A stretch of DNA of 64,000 nt from Stenotrophomonas indicatrix (GTDB lineage Bacteria > Pseudomonadota > Gammaproteobacteria > Xanthomonadales > Xanthomonadaceae), in NCBI RefSeq assembly GCF_002750975.1, contig NZ_PEJS01000001.1, positions 186,001 to 250,000 of the forward strand, in the 5' to 3' direction. Made by a program: the position numbers and the translations under genes. The number at the start of each line of letters is the position of its first letter. The first letter of the stretch is position 1. Below the pieces are notes generated by a model that worked only from the letters and a program-made list of their open reading frames with translations, did no database searches and was not told the DNA's origin. This document shows, piece after piece, positions 24,158 through 34,204 of this stretch.

Positions 24158-26404
24158 ATGCTTCCGTACATGGCGACGGTATTCAGCGTCGCCGCATGCT
24201 CCATGGTGTTGCTCACGTGCGGCTCTCTGTTCGTGCGTGCGAACAAGGGTGAGCTGTTACCCGCTGACCTGCAGGGAGCTGTGGGCGCGGCTGCCAGCTT
24301 GACGCTTGGCGTTATTGCAACAGCGCTTTTCGTGATCAACGTAAATCTCTGGTTCCCGGGCAAGTGGGTCTATCACGGGCTGGTGGCCCTGGGGGCGTGC
24401 GGCCTGCTGAGACTGGTCGTGCTGCGGCGAAGCGGCGGAGCGGAGATTCTCGTCTGGCTGTTGATCCTGACCGCTGCCGTTGCCGCTGTCGCCTACGGAG
24501 TTGGACTGCGCGTGGACGCCGCCAACTATTGGCTGGTTGAAACGTCGAACCATGACACGCTCTTTTATTTCGAGGGCGCACGCTGGGCCGTAAACCACCC
24601 GGTCTTTGTTGAGCCCGAGGTGGTCTCAGATGCCTTGCATCTAGGCGGATGCCGACTTGGTGCGGTTTACATCGGCATCGACTGTCCGGTATATCGGGGT
24701 GGCAGTTACTCGATGCTGGGCATGGCGCTCTCCTTTGGCGCGGGCCGAGCTGCCAATGACATGCTTATCGCCTCAGCATTGGGTGCCCTGTTCATGGGTG
24801 TTGGCCTGCTTCCGGTTGCGGTAATGGGAAGGGTCGGGACTGCCAAGTGGCGCTTCCTGTGGTTGCCCGTGCTGGCGCTGCTTGTGGTTGTGATCTATTT
24901 TTCGCCGAGCATGTTGGCTGCGGCCATCAACAGCAACGTCGCGACCACTATTGGCGCATCTGCGGCTGCAATGGTGTTGGCGCTTGCAACGTCCCTTGAT
25001 CGGTGCGGTTGGCGCAGGGCGATGTTGCTCGGACTCGGTGCCTCGCTGGCGGCGCATTGCTACGGTGAGGCCGCCGCCGCCGCCGTGATTTTCGCCGCCT
25101 TCGGTGTGATTGCAGGTGCCCTGCTGGACCGTTCTTGGAGCACCTTCCTTAAAGGGGCACTTCTGTGTGCCGGGGCGTTTTTCATCGCATCCAACGTCCT
25201 GCTCGGCGAACTGCTGCAGTCGGCGAGCGACGTCGAAGGTATTGCCAGTGGCGGGACGTGGGAAGGAATGTACCTTCATGCCAGTCCTTGGACCTGGTTG
25301 GCCGCTCCATTCGCTGGGATGGTGGTCAACGGCAGCCCCTACGTCAGCCCGGGAATGCTCTTGGTCGGATGGTCCTTGACGCTGTTCGTCGGAGTTGGTT
25401 GTGTCTACCTGAAGTCAATGCGTCCAGCGCTGCTGGCGTTGGTGGCGGTCTCGCTTTTTCTGGTCGGGTTCGTGGAGATCCGTGACTACGCGTACGGTGA
25501 ACACAAGGTCGTGCAGATGATCGGCCCTGCGGCTTGTGTGCTTGCCGCGGCGCTGCTGTTGAATTTGTTCAGAGTGTTCAGCGAAGCCGACCGAGGAAAG
25601 TGGCAGCGCTGGGGAATCTTGGTCTACGGTGTGATTGTTCTTCTGCTTATGCTGGCTGCAATCCACGAACACGCGCGTCCATCAATGCGCGTTGTGGAGG
25701 GCTGGAAAGGTGTGCATGGCCTTTCACTGGATTTCGAGCGGGATTTGCCCGGAGCTGACAACCAAGCTTGGGTGATAGACGATACCGGTGTAGAGGGAGT
25801 AGAGAGATTCCAGAAGTCGCACTACGTCGCTTATCTCGCACATGAGCGGTTGTCACGTGCTTACCTGCCCAAGCTGGATCAAGAGGGAATGCGCGGTGGC
25901 TACGCAAGGCGTGCGCTGGGAGACAGTCTGAAGTCTGCCACTGATCCACGTTGGGTCGTACAGCTGAAGTCCTTCACGGGAGTTCAATCGCCATTCAAGT
26001 ACGCGCCAGAGTCGATAAAACCATCAACGGAGTACAACCTGGTTGATCTCTCCAAGGCTGGCCCGGTGGCTGCTGTATCGGGCTGGGGTTGGCTTGCGTG
26101 TCAGGCGGAGGGCTGCCCGGTCGCTTCTGGCTTTGAGATCGAAGCTCTAGTGTCGGCTGATCAGGGCACGGACTGTCATTTGACCCTGCATGCCGATCAT
26201 GCTGCTGACTATCCTTCACTGGAAGTGATCATCGACGCGGGAAATGCGCGCTTGCAGCCACATCGTCTCGCCCCGGAAGGCATTGATATCCCATTGGTCG
26301 CGGGATGGCAGCGCATTACCTTCACCGATCCCAATGCCACCCCGGGTGCGCTCTGGGTCGTTCGCGAGGTCACCAGTTCCTGCGCTGGGGTGGCGTCAAA
26401 GTAG
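24158..26404 (+). CDS. Large polytopic membrane protein of unknown function
   Basis: The 748-residue protein has roughly ten to twelve membrane segments in its first 490 residues (for example WRFLWLPVLALLVVVIYF and MIGPAACVLAAALLLNLF). A C-terminal soluble region of about 250 residues follows, with SWRF-free, beta-rich sequence ending LWVVREVTSSCAGVASK. I do not recognise a family. By layout it resembles GT-C glycosyltransferases or O-antigen modifying proteins, but no diagnostic DxD/EE loop is convincing. AGGGA precedes the ATG at 24158; TTG codons at 24149 and 24152 are alternatives. It sits in the variable part of the locus and looks less GC-rich than its surroundings. Confidence 0.75.
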   Translation: MLPYMATVFSVAACSMVLLTCGSLFVRANKGELLPADLQGAVGAAASLTLGVIATALFVINVNLWFPGKWVYHGLVALGACGLLRLVVLRRSGGAEILVWLLILTAAVAAVAYGVGLRVDAANYWLVETSNHDTLFYFEGARWAVNHPVFVEPEVVSDALHLGGCRLGAVYIGIDCPVYRGGSYSMLGMALSFGAGRAANDMLIASALGALFMGVGLLPVAVMGRVGTAKWRFLWLPVLALLVVVIYFSPSMLAAAINSNVATTIGASAAAMVLALATSLDRCGWRRAMLLGLGASLAAHCYGEAAAAAVIFAAFGVIAGALLDRSWSTFLKGALLCAGAFFIASNVLLGELLQSASDVEGIASGGTWEGMYLHASPWTWLAAPFAGMVVNGSPYVSPGMLLVGWSLTLFVGVGCVYLKSMRPALLALVAVSLFLVGFVEIRDYAYGEHKVVQMIGPAACVLAAALLLNLFRVFSEADRGKWQRWGILVYGVIVLLLMLAAIHEHARPSMRVVEGWKGVHGLSLDFERDLPGADNQAWVIDDTGVEGVERFQKSHYVAYLAHERLSRAYLPKLDQEGMRGGYARRALGDSLKSATDPRWVVQLKSFTGVQSPFKYAPESIKPSTEYNLVDLSKAGPVAAVSGWGWLACQAEGCPVASGFEIEALVSADQGTDCHLTLHADHAADYPSLEVIIDAGNARLQPHRLAPEGIDIPLVAGWQRITFTDPNATPGALWVVREVTSSCAGVASK

Positions 26405-26518
26405 TTTTTTCCCGGCCGGCGATGAGATCGTGGCAGGCCGGAGGCGAATGTTCCGGGAGGACGGAATCATTGTGACCCGATGATGATTTCTCCACTCCAT
26501 TCTTCAAGGTAACTGTGC

Positions 26519-26869
26519 ATGCAATTGCTTATCGTGTTCGGGTTGGTATTGTTGGGAGCATTCGGAACTCTGCTACTCAAGATGGGTGCGGAGAGGGTTC
26601 AGTACACGCAGGGGCTGCTGCCCCTGCTCGAGTCAGCGTTGCGCAATCCGCCGCTGGTGTGTGGATTCGTGCTCCAGATGATTCCGCTGGTGTCTTGGGT
26701 GGTGTTGCTCAAGTTCATGCCTCTCACCAAATTGCAGCCAATGATCGCCCTGACCTACGTGGTGACGCCGGTTCTGGCAGTGTTGTTCCTGGGTGAGCAG
26801 GTCAGTCCCCTGCGCATGGCAGGTATCGGTCTCATTGTCGCCGGCGTTGTGCTGGTAAGCGCGAGTTGA
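26519..26869 (+). CDS. Four-helix DMT/SMR-type transporter
   Basis: A 116-residue, four-segment membrane protein (LLIVFGLVLLGAFGTLLLKM, VCGFVLQMIPLVSWVVLL, IALTYVVTPVLAVLFLGE, AGIGLIVAGVVLVSA) with the EmrE/EamA-like GEQVSPLRMAGIGLIVAGV end. Small proteins of this kind flip undecaprenyl-linked sugars (ArnE/ArnF) or export cations. Being four bases upstream of a glycosyltransferase in an O-antigen locus favours sugar-lipid flipping. The substrate is not readable. Confidence 0.75.
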   Translation: MQLLIVFGLVLLGAFGTLLLKMGAERVQYTQGLLPLLESALRNPPLVCGFVLQMIPLVSWVVLLKFMPLTKLQPMIALTYVVTPVLAVLFLGEQVSPLRMAGIGLIVAGVVLVSAS

Positions 26870-26872
26870 TCC

Positions 26873-28009
26873 ATGAAGATTCTTGTCGTCCTGACGTATT
26901 ACTCGCCTTACATGAGTGGCGTTACTGAGTTTGCTCGCATGCTGGCGGAGGATCTTGCTAAGCGGCATGACGTTACCGTACTCACTACCCAGCACGATGC
27001 GGAACTGCCGCTGGAGGAGGCGATGAATGGTGTGCGTGTGGTGCGTGCACCGGTATTCGCACGGATGCATAAGGGCGTATTGAGTTGGAAACTCATTACA
27101 CAGTTCGTGCATTTGGCCAGACAGAGCGATGTAGTCAATCTGCACATGCCGATGTTGGAGTCCGGGCTGCTGTCAATGCTGGTTCCTAGCCGTAAGCTGG
27201 TGGTTAACTACCAATGCGATATGGCAGTGGTCGGTGGATTGATTGATCGCGTGGCGGTCAATGTGACTCGGATCTCATGCTGGCTGGCAGTGAGACGGGC
27301 ACGTCAGGTCGGTGTCTTGACGCATGATTACGCCGGTTCATCTGCCTGGTTGCAAGGCATTCGGCACAAACAGCGTGAAGTTCTGGCTCCCATGAAGGCA
27401 ATGCCTTGGCCTGTGGCGCAGATTGAGGACGATGAGGTCTTCCGCTTTGGCTTCGTGGGCAGGTTCGTTGCCGAGAAAGGACTGCCGGTGCTGCTGGAGG
27501 CATTTGCACAAGTCCATGAGCAGCACGCCGGACGGGTGCGTCTGGTGCTGGTCGGCGACACTCACAACATTGCCGGCGGCGGCATCATGGATGCCATCCA
27601 TGGTTCAATCGCTGCTCTCGGTGATGCAGTTGAAGTACGTGGCCGGGTCACTGAAGAAGAGCTTCAAACCTTTTATTCCCAGCTCGACGTGCTGGTACTT
27701 CCCAGCATCAACCGCTATGAGGCATTCGGCATGGTTCAATTGGAGGCGATGCTCAGCGGATCTCGGGTAATCGCCTCAAACCTGCCCGGTGTTCGAACCA
27801 TTGTGCAGAACACCGGTAACGGTGAAGTCGTGCCCATCGGTGATGCACCCGCGCTGGCTGAGGCAATGCTGCGCCTGATGGCCAGCCGCCATGGAGTAAC
27901 CCGTAACGGGGTACGTGAACAGGCATTGCGGGTCTATCCACTCCGACGCTTCTATGACCTGCAGGAGGCGATGCTGGTTGGACGTGAGCCGCCCCACCCA
28001 ACGGCCTGA
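26873..28009 (+). CDS. GT4-type glycosyltransferase
   Basis: The 378-residue GT-B enzyme starts MKILVVLTYYSPYMSGVTEF, has the nucleotide-binding FGFVGRFVAEKGLPVLLEAF and the EX7E motif in YEAFGMVQLEAMLSG. Donor and acceptor are unknown. It follows the small membrane transporter by three bases, suggesting that the two act on the same lipid-linked sugar. Confidence 0.82.
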   Translation: MKILVVLTYYSPYMSGVTEFARMLAEDLAKRHDVTVLTTQHDAELPLEEAMNGVRVVRAPVFARMHKGVLSWKLITQFVHLARQSDVVNLHMPMLESGLLSMLVPSRKLVVNYQCDMAVVGGLIDRVAVNVTRISCWLAVRRARQVGVLTHDYAGSSAWLQGIRHKQREVLAPMKAMPWPVAQIEDDEVFRFGFVGRFVAEKGLPVLLEAFAQVHEQHAGRVRLVLVGDTHNIAGGGIMDAIHGSIAALGDAVEVRGRVTEEELQTFYSQLDVLVLPSINRYEAFGMVQLEAMLSGSRVIASNLPGVRTIVQNTGNGEVVPIGDAPALAEAMLRLMASRHGVTRNGVREQALRVYPLRRFYDLQEAMLVGREPPHPTA

Positions 28010-28132
28010 TCCGCCTCCCAAAGCAGCCGTCACAAACCTATAGCAGTGAACTTGCTACGGCGGCTCTCCCCAGGCACTCTGACTCCCGGGTCGGGGGGGC
28101 CTTGCGCTCGGGCGTCCTCTCCATCACCCTTC

Positions 28133-28882
28133 ATGGCGGCAGTTCTGAAGCGGTTCTCGAGTGCGTTGGCGCGACATAGGGAGCGTATGGTGACCGAGGT
28201 ATCGGAGCAGTACAACGAGCGGTATTACAGCGGTAACGGGCAGGACGGCGATCGTCCGGCGCTGAGACTCTTCACTCGTCTGGCCAAGCGTTACCTGCCG
28301 CCCGGCCGTATCCTTGACTTCGGTTGTGGTCCTGGCTTCTTCTTGGATCACCTCCGCCGTCATTTCAATGCAGTGGGTATCGAGCAAAGTCCGTGGGCCA
28401 GCGCGGAGGCGCGGCGCAGGACAGGGGTTGACGTGCATGAGTCGATGGCCGGGCTGGCTGATGCCAGCATGGATGCACTGGTGTCGGTGCATGTCGTGGA
28501 GCACATCGAAGATCCCGCTCTCGACGCCGTCCTGGCCGAGTGGCACCGCGTACTCCGTCCTGGGGCCAAGGCAATGGTGGTTACCCCTGATGCCGAGGGG
28601 TTTGCACACCGTCGCAAGGGTAAAGATTGGATCGCGTTCACCGATCCAACCCATATCAACCTGAAGTCCCATTCCCAGTGGCAGGCCGCGTTCGAAGCGG
28701 CTGGATTCAGCGTCGTGCACCGATTCGCCGACGGCCTTTGGGATTTTCCGTATGTCCTGCCTTGGTTAGGCAAGGCAGAAGTCCTTATGCTTGGTTGGCC
28801 GACGTTATTCCAGTTCATTTTCGCCCGACCACTACTCCCCGCCGGCAGCGGGGAGTCGATCATTTTCGTGCTGGAGCGTTAG
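28133..28882 (+). CDS. Class I SAM-dependent methyltransferase
   Basis: A methyltransferase of about 249 residues from the ATG at 28133. Motif I ILDFGCGPGFFLDHL, the acidic motif II in AVGIEQSP, and HVVEHIEDP, typical of Methyltransf_11/23 enzymes acting on sugars or lipids. The start is uncertain: a GTG at 28046 and an ATG at 28187 (with GGGAG three bases upstream) are alternatives. It probably methylates a sugar of the O-polysaccharide or a related lipid-linked glycan. It faces the UbiA-fusion gene tail to tail. Confidence 0.8.
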   Translation: MAAVLKRFSSALARHRERMVTEVSEQYNERYYSGNGQDGDRPALRLFTRLAKRYLPPGRILDFGCGPGFFLDHLRRHFNAVGIEQSPWASAEARRRTGVDVHESMAGLADASMDALVSVHVVEHIEDPALDAVLAEWHRVLRPGAKAMVVTPDAEGFAHRRKGKDWIAFTDPTHINLKSHSQWQAAFEAAGFSVVHRFADGLWDFPYVLPWLGKAEVLMLGWPTLFQFIFARPLLPAGSGESIIFVLER

Positions 28883-28902
28883 TCGCTTGCCTGAACATCC
28901 GG

Positions 28903-30333
28903 TCAGATTGCGGCCAGCACCGATAGTCCACCCAGCAGTACGGTGATCAGGCTGCCTGAGTCCTTAACCGCAAAAACAACCGGATCGTCGTGCATCTGGC
29001 CTCGGTGGGCAAGCAGCCAGGCGCGGCAGATCCAATAGAGCAGGATTGGACAGAGCAGCCACAGGAACAGCGGGTGGTTGTAGAGGTTCTGGCTTTCCGG
29101 TGCGTTGATGTACAGGCAAAGCACTAGTACGGAGGCCAAGCCGGATGCGGTCCCCAAGTTCTGCACCAAGCCAAGGTCCTCGACATGGTAGCCCCGCCCG
29201 CTGGGTTTCAGTTTGCCACTGGCCAAGGTCAGGCGTAGCTCGGTATAGCGTTTCAGCATCGCCAGGCTGAGGAAGATGAACATGGAGAAGGTCAGCAGCC
29301 AGAACGACAGGGTGACGTCGATTGCTGCCGCACCCCCGACAATGCGGATGGTATAGAGCGCGGCGAGCATTACTACATCGATCATCACTACCTGCTTCAA
29401 CCGCAGCGAGTAGGCCAAGGTGAGGCAGAAGTAGATTCCCAGCACCAGCATGAATGCTGGTGCGACCGCGGCGGCGAGTAGAAAGCCGGTCAAAGTCAGC
29501 ACCGGTGTGGCCAACAGCCCTGAGCGCAGTTCCAGACGGCCGCAGGCAAACGGCCGCTTACGCTTGCGGGGGTGCTGACGGTCGGCATCGAGGTCGAGCA
29601 AATCGTTGAACAGGTAGACACCGGAGGCGCACAAACCAAAGGCGATGAACGCCAGCACAGCGCTGAGTGTGGTCTCCAGTTCCAAGAAACGGTGGCTGGC
29701 CAACAGCGGCACGAACACCAGCAGATTCTTCAACCATTGGTGTACCCGCATCGCCTTGAGCCACGCCCGCAATCCGCCACCTTCGCGAGGCCAATGCTCG
29801 ACCAGTTTCGAACAATCAGCGGCCGCCCGCGCAACGCCCGCGTCGGCATTGACCACCCATGCAGAGTGCGCATGCTTCCAGATCGCAAGGTCGACCCGGG
29901 CGTTGCCCACATAGTCGAAGCCGCGTTCCCCGAACTGCTTCACCAACAATTCGGCCTTGCGGTGGCCGGCCAAATTTGTCTGCCCGTCGCTGCAGAACAC
30001 GTCGTCGAACACGCCAAGGTGACGCGCGATCGGGTCCACCAGCGCAGCATCGGATGCAGTGCACAACACCCGCCGACGGTCGCTGCTGGCCTGCAACAGT
30101 TGCACCACGCGCAGGTCGTAGGGAAGCAGTGCAGGATCACCAGCGCCATGTACGGCCAGTTGATGCTTGAGGTGCGCTTTCCCGCGAAGCAGCCAGAACG
30201 GCAGCAAAAACAGCATCCACGGCTGCCGTGCAAGCATCCTCAGGAAGGTCTCGTACAGCAGGTCGCTGCGTAACAAGGTGCCGTCCAGATCAACACACAA
30301 CGGCCTCGATTGGCCGGCGCCAAGTGCACTCAC
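28903..30333 (-). CDS. HAD phosphatase-UbiA prenyltransferase fusion
   Basis: A 476-residue protein with an N-terminal haloacid dehalogenase domain (DLDGTLLRSD with Asp15 and Asp17, about residues 1-180) and a C-terminal UbiA membrane prenyltransferase (about 190-476). The UbiA metal motif is NDLLDLDADRQHPRKRKRP from Asn243. Related proteins resemble decaprenyl-phosphate phosphoribosyltransferase plus its phosphatase, so the likely chemistry is transfer of a phosphosugar to a polyprenyl phosphate followed by dephosphorylation. GTG start at 30333, three bases after xanB, in the same transcript. Confidence 0.85.
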   Translation of the reverse strand: MSALGAGQSRPLCVDLDGTLLRSDLLYETFLRMLARQPWMLFLLPFWLLRGKAHLKHQLAVHGAGDPALLPYDLRVVQLLQASSDRRRVLCTASDAALVDPIARHLGVFDDVFCSDGQTNLAGHRKAELLVKQFGERGFDYVGNARVDLAIWKHAHSAWVVNADAGVARAAADCSKLVEHWPREGGGLRAWLKAMRVHQWLKNLLVFVPLLASHRFLELETTLSAVLAFIAFGLCASGVYLFNDLLDLDADRQHPRKRKRPFACGRLELRSGLLATPVLTLTGFLLAAAVAPAFMLVLGIYFCLTLAYSLRLKQVVMIDVVMLAALYTIRIVGGAAAIDVTLSFWLLTFSMFIFLSLAMLKRYTELRLTLASGKLKPSGRGYHVEDLGLVQNLGTASGLASVLVLCLYINAPESQNLYNHPLFLWLLCPILLYWICRAWLLAHRGQMHDDPVVFAVKDSGSLITVLLGGLSVLAAI

Positions 30334-30336
30334 TGA

Positions 30337-31746
30337 TCAGACTCCCGCACGGCCATACTGATCTTCGAACCGCACAATGTCGTCCTCGCCCAGATAGCTG
30401 CCCGACTGCACTTCGATCAGTTCCAGCGGCAGCTTGCCCGGGTTCTTCAGGCGATGGGTCACACCCAGCGGGATGTAAGTGCTCTGGTTCTCCGACAACA
30501 GGATGACCTCATCGCCGCGCGTCACTTCGGCCGTGCCGCTGACCACGATCCAGTGCTCGGCACGGTGGTGGTGCATCTGCAGGCTCAGGGTCGCACCCGG
30601 TTTGACGGTGATCCGCTTGACCTGGAACCGGGCACCATTGTCGATGGAGTCATAGGCGCCCCACGGGCGGTAGACCTTGCGGTGCGCGGCGGCTTCGCTG
30701 CGCCCATCGCGCTTGATCTGGCCAACGATCTCCTTGACGTCCTGCACGCGGTCCTTGTGACCGACAAACACGGCGTCATCGGTTTCCACCACAACCACGT
30801 CCTGCAGGCCGACCATCGCGATCAGGCGGTTTCCGTAGGCATAGCTGTCCTTGCAGTCCAGCGCGATCACGTCACCGTGGCAGGCATTGCCGTCGGCGTC
30901 CTTGTCGGACACCTCCCACAGTGCCGACCAGGAGCCCACGTCGTTCCATCCGGCATCCAGCGGGACCACGGCGGCATCGGCGGTCTTTTCCATCACCGCA
31001 TAGTCGATGGAATCGTTCGGGCTGGCGGCGAAGGCTTCCGCATCCAGGCGGATGAAATCGTTGTCGCGAGCGGCCTTGTCGAGCGCGGCGCGGCAGGCCG
31101 CCAGGATCGCCGGCTGCAGGGTCTCCAGCTCCTTCAGGTAACGCGAGGCCTTGAACAGGAACATGCCGCTGTTCCAGTAGTACTCGCCGGAGGAGACGTA
31201 CTTCTCGGCGGTGGCCTGGTCGGGCTTCTCCACGAACCGGTCGACCGCGCGTACGCCTTCGCCGCTGGCAGCCTTGATGTAGCCATAGCCGGTTTCCGCA
31301 GCAGTCGGCACGATGCCGAAGGTCACCAGCTTGCCGGCTTCAGCGGCAACCGCGGCCTGTTTCACGGCTGCATGGAAGGCTGCTTCGTTGCGCACGACAT
31401 GGTCGGAGGGCAGCACCAGCAGCAACGCATCATTGCCACCGGCCAGCGCCTGCAGGGCGGCGATGGCAATGGCCGGAGCGGTATTGCGACCCACCGGCTC
31501 CAGGATCAGCGCCTGCGGCAGGACCTTGCACTCGCGCAGCTGTTCGGCCGCCATGAAACGGTGTTCCTGGTTGGCGACCACGATCGGCGCAGCACCGGCG
31601 ATCGATGCGACGCGCTTCCAGGTGGCCTGCAGCATCGTGTCATCGCCGACCAGCGGCAGGAACTGCTTCGGGTATGCCTCGCGCGACAGCGGCCACAAGC
31701 GCGTGCCGGAGCCGCCGGAAAGAATGACGGGAACGATTGGAGTCAT
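30337..31746 (-). CDS. xanB: Mannose-1-phosphate guanylyltransferase / mannose-6-phosphate isomerase
   Basis: The bifunctional 469-residue enzyme makes GDP-mannose. The guanylyltransferase domain (about 1-290) starts with [17 protein letters not shown] and includes FVEKPD. The C-terminal cupin isomerase domain (about 340-469) has [28 protein letters not shown] and the [12 protein letters not shown] metal-site region. It is called XanB in xanthomonads and ManC/WbpW elsewhere. It is co-transcribed with xanA upstream and the HAD-UbiA gene downstream. Its product feeds gmd-rmd. Confidence 0.96.
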   Translation of the reverse strand: MTPIVPVILSGGSGTRLWPLSREAYPKQFLPLVGDDTMLQATWKRVASIAGAAPIVVANQEHRFMAAEQLRECKVLPQALILEPVGRNTAPAIAIAALQALAGGNDALLLVLPSDHVVRNEAAFHAAVKQAAVAAEAGKLVTFGIVPTAAETGYGYIKAASGEGVRAVDRFVEKPDQATAEKYVSSGEYYWNSGMFLFKASRYLKELETLQPAILAACRAALDKAARDNDFIRLDAEAFAASPNDSIDYAVMEKTADAAVVPLDAGWNDVGSWSALWEVSDKDADGNACHGDVIALDCKDSYAYGNRLIAMVGLQDVVVVETDDAVFVGHKDRVQDVKEIVGQIKRDGRSEAAAHRKVYRPWGAYDSIDNGARFQVKRITVKPGATLSLQMHHHRAEHWIVVSGTAEVTRGDEVILLSENQSTYIPLGVTHRLKNPGKLPLELIEVQSGSYLGEDDIVRFEDQYGRAGV

Positions 31747-31760
31747 GGTGCGTCCTTTAC

Positions 31761-33119
31761 TCAGTGATTTGCCGGCGTGCCGCCGATCAAGTCGGTCAGT
31801 TCACGGATTCGGTCCTGCAGCAGGGCCTCGTTTCCGCGGGTTTCGATGTTCAGGCGCAGCAGCGGCTCGGTGTTGGAGCTGCGCAGGTTGAAGCGCCATT
31901 CCGCGAAATCGGCGCTTACCCCGTCGGTACGATCCAGCAGCGGCTGCTGCGGCTCGAAATGGGCCAGCACGCGGGCCACGGTGGCCTTGGCATCCTCGAC
32001 GCGGAAGTTGATTTCACCACTGCAGGGATAGGCCTTCATGCGGTCGGCCACCAGTTCGCCCAGCGACTTGCCGCTGCTCGATACCAGCTGCGCGATCAGC
32101 AGCCACGGGATCATGCCGGAGTCGCAGTAGGCGAACTCGCGGAAGTAGTGGTGGGCGCTCATCTCGCCGCCATAGACGGCGTCCTCGGCGCGCATGCGTT
32201 CCTTGATGAAGGCATGGCCGGTCTTGCTCATCACCGGTACGCCGCCTGCCTGTTCGACCATCTCCACGGTGTTCCAGGTCAGGCGCGGGTCGTGGATGAT
32301 CTTGCCGCCGGGCTGGCGGACGAGCAGGGCAGTGGCCAGCAGGCCGACCAGGTAATAGCCCTCGATGAAATTGCCGTCGGCATCGAAGAAGAAGCAACGG
32401 TCGAAGTCGCCATCCCAGGCGATGCCGAAGTCCGCACCGCTGGCACGCACTGCGTCGCGGCTGGCCGCGCGGTTCTCCGGCAGCAGCGGATTGGGAATGC
32501 CGTTCGGGAAGCTGCCATCGGGTTCATGCTGGATGCGGATGAACTCGAAGGGCAGGTGCGGGGCCAGTTCGTCGATGATCAGGCCGGCACCGCCGTTGCC
32601 CGGATTGGTGACGATCTTCAGCGGCCTCAGTTTGGCCACATCGACATAGCCCAGCAGGTGCTGGATATAGGCAGTCTTGTCGGTGTCGCTGGAGACCGAT
32701 CCCTTGCCGTCGCCAAGCGGAGCGTCGGAAGCAGCAAAATCGCGGATATCGAAAAGGCCGGTGTCGCCGCTGATCGGCTTGGCGCCGTCGCGTACCAGCT
32801 TCATCCCGTTGTAATCCATCGGATTGTGGCTGGCCGTCACCATGATGCCGCCTGCCGCCTTGCGGTGGAACGTCTGGAAATACACTTCCTCGGTGCCGCA
32901 CATGCCGATGTCGATGACATCGCGACCGCTTGCGGTCAGGCCTTCGATGGCCGCCTGCAACAAGGCCGGGCTGCTCAGTCGGATGTCGTGTCCCACAACC
33001 ACCGGGCCCGGGCCGAGCAACGCCGCAGTACCGGCGCCGATACGGCGAGCCAGGCGTTCGTCAAGTTCGTCCGGGACGCGGCCGCGGATGTCGTAGGCCT
33101 TGAAACACGGGAGCGTCAT
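31761..33119 (-). CDS. xanA: Phosphomannomutase / phosphoglucomutase
   Basis: A 452-residue alpha-D-phosphohexomutase that interconverts hexose 6- and 1-phosphates. It has the phosphoserine loop in [15 protein letters not shown], the magnesium site DFDRCF, the sugar loop [10 protein letters not shown] and the phosphate-binding [12 protein letters not shown]. It supplies mannose-1-phosphate to XanB, and probably glucose-1-phosphate to RmlA. TTG (33122) and ATG (33119) stand in tandem; the AAGGA eight bases before the ATG favours the ATG. Confidence 0.95.
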   Translation of the reverse strand: MTLPCFKAYDIRGRVPDELDERLARRIGAGTAALLGPGPVVVGHDIRLSSPALLQAAIEGLTASGRDVIDIGMCGTEEVYFQTFHRKAAGGIMVTASHNPMDYNGMKLVRDGAKPISGDTGLFDIRDFAASDAPLGDGKGSVSSDTDKTAYIQHLLGYVDVAKLRPLKIVTNPGNGGAGLIIDELAPHLPFEFIRIQHEPDGSFPNGIPNPLLPENRAASRDAVRASGADFGIAWDGDFDRCFFFDADGNFIEGYYLVGLLATALLVRQPGGKIIHDPRLTWNTVEMVEQAGGVPVMSKTGHAFIKERMRAEDAVYGGEMSAHHYFREFAYCDSGMIPWLLIAQLVSSSGKSLGELVADRMKAYPCSGEINFRVEDAKATVARVLAHFEPQQPLLDRTDGVSADFAEWRFNLRSSNTEPLLRLNIETRGNEALLQDRIRELTDLIGGTPANH

Positions 33120-33216
33120 CAATGCAGTCCTTCACGGGTTGACCCCGGATTATAGCGACTGGCCCTGTTGGAACGAGTGATCCTGCCCAGCGTCCCTGCG
33201 GGCCCTCCAAAATGTT

Positions 33217-33252
33217 GGAATGCCGTGCAACTTGTTGATTGCACGGCATTCC
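33217..33252 (-). terminator. Hairpin downstream of etfA
   Basis: A 14-bp perfect stem GGAATGCCGTGCAA/TTGCACGGCATTCC (33217-33230 with 33239-33252) begins 11 bases after the etfA stop. In the minus direction it is followed by AACATTTT, a weak T run. Confidence 0.6.
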
Positions 33253-33262
33253 TGTAGACGCA

Positions 33263-34204
33263 TCAGCCCAGCGCCGCTTCCAGCTCCGGCAGGATCGTGA
33301 ACAGATCCCCGACCAGGCCGATGTCGGCAATCTCGAAGATCGGCGAATCCGCGTCCTTGTTGATCGCCACGATCGTGCCGGCATCCTTGATGCCGGTCAG
33401 GTGCTGGATGGCGCCGCTGATGCCGACGGCCACATACAGCTCCGGCGAGATGATCTTGCCGGTCTGGCCGACCTGCAGGTCGCTGGGCACGTAGCCGGCA
33501 TCCACCGCAGCGCGAGAGGCACCCACGGCGGCGCCGAGCTTGTCGGCCAGCTGGAAGATGACCTTGAAGTTCTCTTCCGAACCAACACCACGGCCACCGG
33601 AGACCACGCGCTTGGCGCTCTGCAGGTCCGGGCGGTCGCTGGCACCGGCGGCCAGCCCGACGAAGCGGGTGTGGGTCGGCAGGGAGGCGTCGACGCTTGC
33701 GGCCTCAACCGAGGCGCTGCCGCCTTGGGCGGCTTCCGGCCACGACGCGGCACGCACGGTGGCGACCACGATCTGGTCGGTTGGTGCTTCCACGGTGATG
33801 ATCGCGTTGCCGGCGTAGATCGGGCGCTTGAAGGTGTGGCTGCCTTCGACGGCCATCAGGTCGGAGACCTGGTTGACGCCGAGCAGGGCGGCCACGCACG
33901 GCATCAGGTCCTTGCCGAAGGTGGTCGACGGGCCGAACACGTGGGTGTAGCCCTTGGCCAGCTGCGCGATCTGCGGGGCCAGTACCTGGGCCAGCGCCTG
34001 CGCGTTGGCGGCATTGGCCACGGTCAGGACCTTGGCGACGCCGGCGATCTTGGCCGCTTCAGCCGCAACGGCGGTCGGGTCGGCGGCCAGCACCAGCACG
34101 TCGATGCTGGCGCCGGAAATGGCGGCGGCCGCGCTGACGGTCTTGGCGGTAGCGGCGTTGAGCTTGCCGTCGTGGTGCTCGGCGATGACGAGAATCCTGC
34201 TCAT
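33263..34204 (-). CDS. etfA: Electron transfer flavoprotein alpha subunit
   Basis: The 313-residue ETF alpha subunit (FixB family) binds FAD and passes electrons from acyl-CoA and other dehydrogenases to ETF-ubiquinone oxidoreductase. The C-terminal FAD domain shows [27 protein letters not shown] and [21 protein letters not shown], the family signature, and [19 protein letters not shown]. Its start overlaps the etfB stop (TAATG). etfA marks the right border of the xanthomonad-type LPS locus. Confidence 0.96.
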   Translation of the reverse strand: MSRILVIAEHHDGKLNAATAKTVSAAAAISGASIDVLVLAADPTAVAAEAAKIAGVAKVLTVANAANAQALAQVLAPQIAQLAKGYTHVFGPSTTFGKDLMPCVAALLGVNQVSDLMAVEGSHTFKRPIYAGNAIITVEAPTDQIVVATVRAASWPEAAQGGSASVEAASVDASLPTHTRFVGLAAGASDRPDLQSAKRVVSGGRGVGSEENFKVIFQLADKLGAAVGASRAAVDAGYVPSDLQVGQTGKIISPELYVAVGISGAIQHLTGIKDAGTIVAINKDADSPIFEIADIGLVGDLFTILPELEAALG

